The notes under the pieces were generated by a model, which was not told where the DNA came from, made no database searches, and was given only the letters and a program-made list of their open reading frames with translations. A DNA stretch of 21,293 nt from 2-01-FULL-49-17 sp035549275. Its GTDB lineage: Bacteria > Patescibacteriota > Minisyncoccia > 2-02-FULL-40-12 > GWA2-44-9. The DNA lies in NCBI GenBank assembly GCA_035549275.1, contig DASZRH010000002.1:1-21293 (forward strand). The letters are read 5' to 3'. Numbering within the stretch: position 1 is the first letter of the stretch; every line of letters begins with the position of its first letter. The position numbers were made by a program, and so were the translations under genes. Positions 13,881-19,611 of the stretch are shown piece after piece.

Positions 13881-14858
13881 TTAATTCAAGCCGGAGTCAG
13901 GTTCGGAGATGTGGGACACGGAGAGTTCGCGGAGTGCGCGGTTGTAGTGATCCAGGACCGTGCGTTCGAACGAGCGCGGATGGAATTCAAGCTCGGAGTC
14001 GGTATAGACCACGCGGCCTCCGGCCGCGTGGGTCGCCGGATTGTTTGCAATCCGCCGCTGCTGGTATCGCTTGGCCCGATGCTCCAAAAAATCACCGATC
14101 GAATGATCCAGAATCCATTCTGCCAAGCGTACGGCGGCGCGGAGAAATCCGTTGGGCTGAATCGTTCGATGGCGGACAATCTGATAGGGTTCAGAATGAA
14201 GAATAAAATTTTCAATCCATGCATTAGCATCGAAAAACTTTTTATCTAAATCGGCAGAAATATATACGGGCACTAATCGAGCGTAGGTTTGAGCGTTGTA
14301 TAAGCTTTGATGGCGGATTTCCAGGCAATCGGCGGTAATATAATGGTTAAAGCAGAGCTTATCAGGTGCGCGGCGTTCGGCGCGCGTCCGGCGAATACCC
14401 AACAGCGACGTCCAAGCAGAGATAAACAAGCGGCCCGCGTAGAGCCGGCCGGGTTTTATGATCATGAGAACATCAAAATCACTGTCGGCGGTTGTATTGC
14501 CGAGCGCCAAACTGCCGCTGGCGAAGAAACCCTCAATCCACGGGCAGAGCTGGAGCCAGCGGGCGCTGCCCAGAAATGTCCGCCATTTCTGGGCAGCGAT
14601 TTTTTCCCGCCGCAACCGCTCGGTTGCGATGTGCCTGCGGCCGACCAGAGCATAAAAGCCGTTTTCTTCAACCACCTCACCGCTTTGAATCAAACGTTCT
14701 AATTCAGCTATAACTGCAGCCAGCGATGCGTCCGGCAAGCCAGACAAACCGAGCCGGCGCGGCTGAACCAGAAATCGCCAGGCCTCGAACGAGGTCAGTG
14801 GATATTCAAAAACATCATGATAGGCCAGCGTGGCCAGAAGCACCTTCCGAAGTTCCAT
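13881..14858 (-). CDS. Nucleotidyltransferase-fold protein of unknown substrate
   Basis: 325 aa. Residues 1-70 resemble a winged helix (LLATLAYHDVFEYPLTSFEAWRFL). The DNA polymerase beta-type nucleotidyltransferase motif is clear: SGSLALGNTTADSDFDVLMI, with Gly115-Ser116 and metal-binding Asp127 and Asp129. A downstream FNHYI segment and the C-terminal VVYTDSELEFHPRSFERTVLDHYNRAL complete the protein. Similar proteins are widespread in Patescibacteria by memory; the substrate is unknown, and an antitoxin-like or tailoring role cannot be chosen. It is divergent from uvrC, with 26 nt between the two start codons and no Shine-Dalgarno. The gene contains several perfect inverted repeats. Confidence 0.85.
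   Translation of the reverse strand: MELRKVLLATLAYHDVFEYPLTSFEAWRFLVQPRRLGLSGLPDASLAAVIAELERLIQSGEVVEENGFYALVGRRHIATERLRREKIAAQKWRTFLGSARWLQLCPWIEGFFASGSLALGNTTADSDFDVLMIIKPGRLYAGRLFISAWTSLLGIRRTRAERRAPDKLCFNHYITADCLEIRHQSLYNAQTYARLVPVYISADLDKKFFDANAWIENFILHSEPYQIVRHRTIQPNGFLRAAVRLAEWILDHSIGDFLEHRAKRYQQRRIANNPATHAAGGRVVYTDSELEFHPRSFERTVLDHYNRALRELSVSHISEPDSGLN
14009..14031. repeat. Perfect 10-bp inverted repeat, 3-nt loop, inside the nucleotidyltransferase gene
   Basis: CCACGCGGCC (14009-14018), loop TCC, GGCCGCGTGG (14022-14031). It encodes THAAGGRVV in frame. Confidence 0.8.
14564..14605 (+). other. Terminator-like hairpin antisense to the nucleotidyltransferase gene
   Basis: Perfect 15-bp arms CGCTGCCCAGAAATG (14564-14578) and its complement (14584-14598), 5-nt loop, followed on the plus strand by ATTTTTT (14599-14605). 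A second 8-bp hairpin, CGCAACCG-CT-CGGTTGCG, lies at 14611-14628. By structure the first is an intrinsic terminator for plus-strand (antisense) transcription. Confidence 0.6.
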
Positions 14859-14867
14859 AATCTGTGG

Positions 14868-14873
14868 TATAAT
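14868..14873 (+). promoter_or_regulatory. uvrC promoter (extended -10)
   Basis: Perfect TATAAT preceded by TGG (extended -10) in the 26-nt divergent gap. The -35 match (TTCCGA, 14845-14850) is weak. It lies 11 nt before the uvrC ATG, so the leader is about 5 nt. The complementary strand has TATTAT/TATACC that could serve the divergent nucleotidyltransferase gene. Confidence 0.65.
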
Positions 14874-14884
14874 ATTGGCTTACG

Positions 14885-16165
14885 ATGACTTCCCTAGAGC
14901 TTACCACATTTATCAAAAAACTCCCGATCGCAGCGGGCGTGTATTTGTTTCAAGACGCCGCCAGTCGGAATATCTATATCGGCAAAGCGTCTTCGTTGCG
15001 CGCTCGGGTGCGTTCGTACCGCGACGCTGCGGATCCTCGGATTCGAAAGATGGTCGCCGCGGCGGCCGATTTGAAATTCATTCAAACGAATTCGGAAATT
15101 GAAGCTTTGATTTTGGAATCTCAACTCATCAAACAAAAACAGCCGCAGTTTAATATCATGCTCCGCGATGACAAGCAATATTTCTACATCGGTTTCACCA
15201 AAGAAGAATTCCCGCGGATTATTCTGACCCACCAGCCGCATGATTCCCAAATTACCTACGTGGGCCCGTTCACCGAAGGTACGCCGCTGAAAGCGACGCT
15301 GCGATTCCTCCGAACTATCTTTCCCTATTGCACCTGCACCCAGCGGCATCACAATTTTTGCCTGAATTATCACATCGGCAAGTGTCTCGGCTACTGTTGC
15401 CTCCGCGAGGATTCAACACACATGAATCCGGAACAGCGCGCCCAGGCCGTACAGCAATACAGGATGAACATCCGGGCGATCAAGGACATTCTCGAAGGCA
15501 AGAAATCGACGCTGATCAAAGACCTGACGAAAGAAATGGATCGCTTGGCTCGAAACGACAAGCTCGAAGACGCAATTGCACTTCGAAACAAGATCGCACT
15601 CCTTGAACATATTTTCGAACATGCCCGGATTGTTAAAAATTCGGAAATCCTCCGCCGGCACGAGCCGTTTTTAGCACGCGTCCTAAAATCCGGCAAAACC
15701 ATCCGGCGCATCGAAGGCTATGATATTTCGAATATCCAAGGCCAGCATGCCGTCGGCGTTATGGTAACCTTTGTAGACGGCCAACCCGACAAAAATTTCT
15801 ATCGGCTGTTCAATATCAAAACGGTTCACGGCGCCAACGATACTGCAATGCTCTCGGAGGTTCTACAGCGGCGCTTAAATCACGAGGAATGGCCATTTCC
15901 CGATCTTATTGTTGTGGACGGCGGCAAGGGACAGACCAACGTCGCCCGCGCAACGCTCGCCGCGCTGGGCATCCAAATCTCCGTGATCGGTCTGGTCAAA
16001 GACGCCCACCACTCCGGCCGCGCTCTTATTGTCCCCGGCCGCAAGGATCCATTGCCGTTGGATAAACTCTCTGCTGCCGACAAAAACCTGGTTCTAGCAA
16101 TTGATAGCGAAGCGCACCGCTTCGCTATTTCGCGCTATCGCTCCGCCCACCGCCGCGCCGTTTGA
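14885..16165 (+). CDS. uvrC: UvrC, short form lacking the C-terminal HhH region
   Basis: Makes the two incisions around damaged DNA with UvrA and UvrB. 426 aa against about 600 usual. The N-terminal GIY-YIG domain is intact (GVY 18-20, YIG 31-33). A Cys-rich segment FPYCTC...NFCLNYHIGKCLGYCC matches the region that binds an iron-sulphur cluster in UvrC. A UVR-type helical pair follows (about 200-240). The RNase H-like 5'-incision domain is present with EGYDISNIQG, DLIVVDGGKGQ and SEAHRFAISRYR, which supply the Asp-Asp-His set. The protein stops about a dozen residues later, so the tandem helix-hairpin-helix DNA-binding domain is missing, with no frameshifted remnant: the next gene's promoter begins at the stop codon. 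No Shine-Dalgarno. Confidence 0.96.
   Translation: MTSLELTTFIKKLPIAAGVYLFQDAASRNIYIGKASSLRARVRSYRDAADPRIRKMVAAAADLKFIQTNSEIEALILESQLIKQKQPQFNIMLRDDKQYFYIGFTKEEFPRIILTHQPHDSQITYVGPFTEGTPLKATLRFLRTIFPYCTCTQRHHNFCLNYHIGKCLGYCCLREDSTHMNPEQRAQAVQQYRMNIRAIKDILEGKKSTLIKDLTKEMDRLARNDKLEDAIALRNKIALLEHIFEHARIVKNSEILRRHEPFLARVLKSGKTIRRIEGYDISNIQGQHAVGVMVTFVDGQPDKNFYRLFNIKTVHGANDTAMLSEVLQRRLNHEEWPFPDLIVVDGGKGQTNVARATLAALGIQISVIGLVKDAHHSGRALIVPGRKDPLPLDKLSAADKNLVLAIDSEAHRFAISRYRSAHRRAV
16104..16128. repeat. Perfect 11-bp inverted repeat, 3-nt loop, at the uvrC catalytic His codon
   Basis: ATAGCGAAGCG (16104-16114), loop CAC (16115-16117), CGCTTCGCTAT (16118-16128). The loop is exactly the codon of the conserved His in EAHRFA. 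Confidence 0.8.
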
Positions 16166-16190
16166 TGCACAACCATTTTTGGTGTACACT
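16162..16190 (+). promoter_or_regulatory. Promoter of the secreted orphan gene
   Basis: TTGATG (16162-16167, overlapping the uvrC stop), a 17-nt spacer, TACACT (16185-16190), then 18 nt to the GTG start. Confidence 0.5.
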
Positions 16191-16208
16191 CCGCTCGCGA
16201 GTCACATC

Positions 16209-16802
16209 GTGAAAAAGCTCTTTATATGTATGGTTGCGTGGCTACTGATCGGCGTCGGCGGGGCCTACGGCCAGGAAATCAAACTTGATGCGGGAATTGT
16301 TTCCGCTCCGTCGCTGGGCTACTGGCCGCCGGCGCCGATCCTGCAAACCCGCTTTACTTGGAATACCGGCCAGCTGCGCATCCGCCAGCTCATTTCGCTG
16401 GACATCGCCCACAAAACCGAAACTCGACGCGGGTGGACAGCTTCTCATCGCGGCTGGTTGGAATTTTCCGATCGTTCATTTGCTCCGCTGGCTGGCGCGG
16501 CATATACGCACCTAAACGGCGGCCCCTGGCACAAAGATACTCTCTGGTGGCTAGCCGGCGGAGTCATTCGCGGCCGGCAGTTCGAGTTCATGATCGACTA
16601 TCGCGCTGAAATCACGTCCAGCACAGCCAATCGTGTTCAGACCATTGATCTGCCGCTGACCATTCGTCGTGGTCGGTGGTCATTCGGCGGAAGCTACGCG
16701 ATTGAACGAGCTCTGAAAACTCCTGGTTCCGGGCCTTATTGGGGCATTGCCGGAACCGTAACCGCAGGCTGGTACCTCACAACCCCAACCAGGGACCGCT
16801 GA
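16209..16802 (+). CDS. Secreted protein of unknown function, beta-rich
   Basis: 197 aa from a GTG start. This start gives a proper signal peptide (VKKLFICMVAWLLIGVGGAYG, cleavage likely before QE); the longest frame would instead read back through uvrC. The mature part has repeated alternating hydrophobic/polar strands with aromatic ends (LGYWPPAPILQTRFTWNTG, LRIRQLISLDIAHK, FEFMIDYRAEITSS, RVQTIDLPLTIRRGRWSFG, GTVTAGWYLTT), resembling a small outer-membrane-type beta barrel or a beta sandwich. No family recognised. A barrel would be odd in a Patescibacterium, which is thought to lack an outer membrane. The stop codon is inside the terminator palindrome. Coding is likely; the fold is inference. 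Confidence 0.72.
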   Translation: MKKLFICMVAWLLIGVGGAYGQEIKLDAGIVSAPSLGYWPPAPILQTRFTWNTGQLRIRQLISLDIAHKTETRRGWTASHRGWLEFSDRSFAPLAGAAYTHLNGGPWHKDTLWWLAGGVIRGRQFEFMIDYRAEITSSTANRVQTIDLPLTIRRGRWSFGGSYAIERALKTPGSGPYWGIAGTVTAGWYLTTPTRDR

Positions 16803-16832
16803 CTGTATACAGTCAGCGGTCCCTGGTTTTTG
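16787..16832 (+). terminator. 42-bp perfect palindrome acting as terminator
   Basis: Two 21-nt arms (16787-16807 and 16808-16828) are exactly complementary with no spacer, followed by TTT(T). The core is CCAGGGACCGCTGAC and its complement. It includes the last codons and the TGA (16800-16802) of the secreted orphan gene. The tail T tract (16827-16831) makes it a strong intrinsic terminator. Confidence 0.88.
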
Positions 16833-16842
16833 ATTGCCCGGG

Positions 16843-16871
16843 TTGAGATTTTTTGGCAAAAATGCTATGGT
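16843..16871 (+). promoter_or_regulatory. Promoter of the holin-like-secG unit
   Basis: TTGAGA (16843-16848), a 17-nt spacer and TATGGT (16866-16871), with the ATG 14 nt further on. Confidence 0.55.
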
Positions 16872-16885
16872 AGATAGCGTCGAAA

Positions 16886-17233
16886 ATGATTAGTTTTCTA
16901 GTCAGAATTATCGGCAATGCAGTGGCGTTATACGCGGCATATATGCTGGTACCGGGTTTTGTCGTGTCCGGTGGAATCGAGCAATATCTGATCGCCGGCC
17001 TGGGTCTGGCAATCCTAAATTTGACGGTTCGCCCGATCCTGAAAGCCATCTCATTCCCGATTATCATTCTGACCTTGGGGCTGTTCACCATCGTGATCAA
17101 CGCCCTGATGCTGTGGATCCTGGACTATTTCCTGACCTCGCTCTCGATCAGCGACGTTATGGCCCTGGTCTGGGCGACAATCATCATCAGCATCGTAAAC
17201 CTGATCGTCTCCGCAATCCGCAAAATATTCTAA
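16886..17233 (+). CDS. Phage holin 4-type (YvlD-like) four-helix membrane protein
   Basis: 115 aa with four hydrophobic helices (about 2-23, 31-48, 55-81, 88-112). The sequence MISFLVRIIGNAVALYAAYMLVPGF, LNLTVRPILKAISFPIIILTLGLFTIVINALMLWILDYF is typical of the Pfam family named Mycobacterial 4-TMS phage holin (superfamily IV). Most chromosomal members are not phage genes and their function is unsettled; envelope-stress links are known for the Bacillus homologue. It has its own promoter, a very short leader and no Shine-Dalgarno. secG starts 4 nt after its stop, so the two are cotranscribed. Confidence 0.9.
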   Translation: MISFLVRIIGNAVALYAAYMLVPGFVVSGGIEQYLIAGLGLAILNLTVRPILKAISFPIIILTLGLFTIVINALMLWILDYFLTSLSISDVMALVWATIIISIVNLIVSAIRKIF

Positions 17234-17237
17234 TCTT

Positions 17238-17465
17238 ATGGCTACTATCGCAAAATTCCTTCCGTACGTTCAGATCGTCTTATCAGTCCTCCTGATCGCT
17301 TCCATTCTGCTCCAGCAGCGCGGCGCCGGCATGTCTTCCGCCTTCGGCGGCATGAACATGGAGTACAGCTCCAAGCGCGGCATCGAAAAGGTGCTTTATT
17401 ACGCAACCATGGTGATTGCTGCCCTCTTCCTTATCGCCGCCATCATCAGCGTCCGCCTGGTGTAG
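17238..17465 (+). CDS. secG: Preprotein translocase subunit SecG
   Basis: 75 aa, two membrane helices (about 8-25 and 52-74) joined by the conserved cytoplasmic loop LLQQRGAGMSSAFGG. It is the small subunit of the SecYEG channel and helps SecA-driven export. It follows the holin-like gene by 4 nt. Its TAG stop is followed directly by a strong hairpin with a T tract. Confidence 0.96.
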   Translation: MATIAKFLPYVQIVLSVLLIASILLQQRGAGMSSAFGGMNMEYSSKRGIEKVLYYATMVIAALFLIAAIISVRLV

Positions 17466-17466
17466 C

Positions 17467-17499
17467 AACATCATTCCGCTTCGCGGAATGATGTTTTTT
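17467..17499 (+). terminator. secG terminator, 5 nt from the next start codon
   Basis: 13-bp perfect stem (17467-17479 with 17483-17495), 3-nt loop TTC, then six T (17494-17499). It is structurally a complete intrinsic terminator but leaves only 5 nt before the downstream ATG. Confidence 0.85.
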
Positions 17500-17504
17500 C
17501 CCGC

Positions 17505-19286
17505 ATGTTCAATAACGATCATCATCCAATCGAAGATTTTTTCGGCGTTAAACCTGACGCCGAAAAAGGCCAGCAGAAACAGCCACTCAAAGAAGCGGTT
17601 AAGCGGCCGAGTCTTTGGTCCCGTCTCCGGCTCCTGCCGAAAGTACTCTCTACCCGCGAGCGCTACCTTATTCTAGTACTTCTCATCGTCGCCGGCGCCT
17701 CGGTGGTTGCAATTCCTTTCACCAGCTATTACCACTACACCCAAGCCGCACCCGCCTTCGGTGGCGCGTTCAGCGAAGGCATCGTCGGCGAACCGCGCCA
17801 CGTCAACCCGTTACTGTCCCAGACCAACGACGCCGACCGCGACTTGGTCAGTCTGACCTACTCCAGCCTTCTGAAATACAACGCCGACGGCAAATTGGTC
17901 CCCGATCTTGCCAAGTCATACGATATTTCCAGCGACGAACTTAATTACACGGTCTACCTCAAGGACAATGCCGTCTGGTCTGACGGCCAGCCGGTTACCG
18001 CCGACGACGTCGTCTATACCATCCAAACCGCTCAAAACGCCGATTACGGCAGTCTCCAGCGCATCAACTGGCAAGGTGTCGAAGTCCAAAAAGTCAACGA
18101 CACGACGATTATCTTTAAGCTCAAAACCAAATACGCCCAATTTCTTAACAACTTCACCATCGGCATACTGCCCAAACACGTCTGGGAAAACGTCAAACCG
18201 ATCAACTTCGGCGTATCGGATTTTAATTTAAAGCCCGTCGGTTCCGGACCATACGTCTTCTCCAAACTTCAGAAAGACGATCTCGGCCGCGTTAAATCCT
18301 ATGAACTCGTCGCCAACAAAAACTACTACGACGGCCGGCCGTATATCGAGACTATTACGCTCAAATTCTACGACACCGAAGATCAGATGATCGATGCGTA
18401 CAACAACAACGACATCCAAAATCTTTCATATATTTCACCGCGCAACATCAAAAAGCTTAAATTCAAGCAGCGCTTAGACATAAAGACGATCGACTTGCCG
18501 CGCTACTTCGGCGTCTTCTTCAATCAAACCGTAAACCCGATTCTTGCTGATAAAAACGTCCGCTTGGCTCTCAATTATGGAACTGACCGCCAAGCTCTGG
18601 TTGACAACATCTTAAACGGGAATGGCAATATTATTTATTCTCCGCTGATCGAAAATGTCCTGGGTATCGGCGATGATATTACCAAGTATGCGTATGACCC
18701 GGCCCAAGCCCAGGCCATCCTCGAGGCTGCCGGCTGGGCCAAAGGCACTGATGGTATTCTGCGCAAAAATAACGCACCTCTGGCCGTTCACATCACCACT
18801 TCTACGTTCCCCGAATTGGCTGATATCGCCAATATGCTCAAGGATCAATGGAGCGCGTTGGGCATCCAAGTTACGGTTGACGTTCTCGCCGCACCCCAGC
18901 TTCAGCAGGTCATCAAAGAACGCAGCTACGAAGCGCTCCTCTTCGGTGAAATCTTGAATCTTGATCCAGACCCGTTCAGTTTGTGGCATTCATCCCAAAC
19001 CAAAGACCCTGGCTTAAACCTGGCCTTATACAGCAATACGACTGCCGACGGTATCCTCGAATCAGCCCGTCAGACGCTGAACCCCGCCGACCGAGCCAAG
19101 AAATATGATGACTTCCAAAAATTAGTCATTGCTGATGCGCCGTTAGTCGTGCTGTACAACCCCGTCTATCTGTATCCCCAAACCAGCGCCATCAAGGGTT
19201 TTGACGCTTCCGTGATTTCCATGCCTTCGGACCGATTTTCGAACATAGAAAGCTGGTATATAGACACGAAACGAGTGGGCAAATAG
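17505..19286 (+). CDS. Membrane-anchored ABC-type peptide-binding protein (SBP family 5, OppA/DppA-like)
   Basis: 593 aa. A charged cytoplasmic N-terminus of about 50 residues and one membrane helix (about 54-73, YLILVLLIVAGASVVAIPF) precede the extracellular binding domain. There is no lipobox Cys, so it is tethered by the helix. Family 5 signatures: GIVGEPRHVNPLLSQTNDADRDL, LVPDLAKSY, WSDGQPVTADDVVYTI, VGSGPYVF, NKNYYDGRPYIETITLKFY and VRLALNYGTDRQALV. Such proteins deliver oligopeptides to an ABC importer, but no permease or ATPase gene is nearby. It lies in the same frame as secG, separated by TAG and a terminator hairpin, with no Shine-Dalgarno and no promoter I can identify. Confidence 0.93.
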   Translation: MFNNDHHPIEDFFGVKPDAEKGQQKQPLKEAVKRPSLWSRLRLLPKVLSTRERYLILVLLIVAGASVVAIPFTSYYHYTQAAPAFGGAFSEGIVGEPRHVNPLLSQTNDADRDLVSLTYSSLLKYNADGKLVPDLAKSYDISSDELNYTVYLKDNAVWSDGQPVTADDVVYTIQTAQNADYGSLQRINWQGVEVQKVNDTTIIFKLKTKYAQFLNNFTIGILPKHVWENVKPINFGVSDFNLKPVGSGPYVFSKLQKDDLGRVKSYELVANKNYYDGRPYIETITLKFYDTEDQMIDAYNNNDIQNLSYISPRNIKKLKFKQRLDIKTIDLPRYFGVFFNQTVNPILADKNVRLALNYGTDRQALVDNILNGNGNIIYSPLIENVLGIGDDITKYAYDPAQAQAILEAAGWAKGTDGILRKNNAPLAVHITTSTFPELADIANMLKDQWSALGIQVTVDVLAAPQLQQVIKERSYEALLFGEILNLDPDPFSLWHSSQTKDPGLNLALYSNTTADGILESARQTLNPADRAKKYDDFQKLVIADAPLVVLYNPVYLYPQTSAIKGFDASVISMPSDRFSNIESWYIDTKRVGK

Positions 19287-19293
19287 CCAAGGA

Positions 19294-19322
19294 TTGACTT
19301 TTGGTTCAGAGGGGAGTATACT
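19294..19322 (+). promoter_or_regulatory. Promoter of tRNA-Leu and probably RNase J
   Basis: TTGACT (19294-19299), a 17-nt spacer and TATACT (19317-19322), eight nt after the stop of the binding-protein gene. Predicted start is near 19329. Confidence 0.78.
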
Positions 19323-19389
19323 GATCATATCGTTATTTCTCTCGATATATTCAGGAAATAGCTTCTCTGCTTCGTACTTTTCAATGTAT

Positions 19390-19429
19390 TGTCCCCTAAG
19401 CCCGCCGCAAGCGGCGGGCTTAGGGGACA
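19390..19429 (+). other. Long perfect hairpin just upstream of tRNA-Leu
   Basis: 19-bp arms (19390-19408 with 19411-19429; GTCCCCTAAGCCCGCCGC and its complement) around AA. No T tract follows, so it is not a typical terminator. It ends 4 nt before the tRNA and would sit in its 5' leader, next to the RNase P cleavage site. Confidence 0.75.
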
Positions 19430-19433
19430 TATC

Positions 19434-19517
19434 GGGCGAGTGGTGGAACTGGCATACACGTACGCTTCAGGTGCGTATGGCCGCAAGGCTGTGAGGGTTC
19501 AAATCCCTCCTCGCCCA
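19434..19517 (+). tRNA. tRNA-Leu(CAG), CCA not encoded
   Basis: Acceptor GGGCGAG pairs with CTCGCCC (19510-19516), with discriminator A. The D arm is TGGTGGAACTGGCATACAC. Anticodon stem TACGC/GCGTA holds loop TTCAGGT, anticodon CAG. The long variable arm TGGCCGCAAGGCTGT and T arm GAGGGTTCAAATCCCTC fit class II leucine tRNA. The bases after the discriminator are CAG, so CCA must be added enzymatically, unlike the tRNA-Ser in this window. Confidence 0.96.
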
Positions 19518-19597
19518 CAGAAAATTAAATCTCTTATACCCTGCTTTTCAGATTCTCGTTTGTAGTTTTTACTTCCAACGAACAACTGTAAACAGTT

Positions 19598-19603
19598 AAG
19601 GAG
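19598..19603 (+). promoter_or_regulatory. Shine-Dalgarno of the RNase J gene
   Basis: AAGGAG, 8 nt before the ATG at 19612. A small hairpin ACTGT-AA-ACAGT (19585-19596) lies just upstream of it. Confidence 0.85.
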
Positions 19604-19611
19604 AATTACCC

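Noticed and set aside
16101..16208. N-terminal extension of the secreted orphan back into uvrC
   Set aside because: It would bury the signal peptide; the GTG at 16209 lies after a promoter and gives a normal signal sequence.
16886..17233. Prophage remnant suggested by the holin-type protein
   Set aside because: This family is common as a lone chromosomal gene, and no endolysin, capsid, integrase or terminase is nearby.
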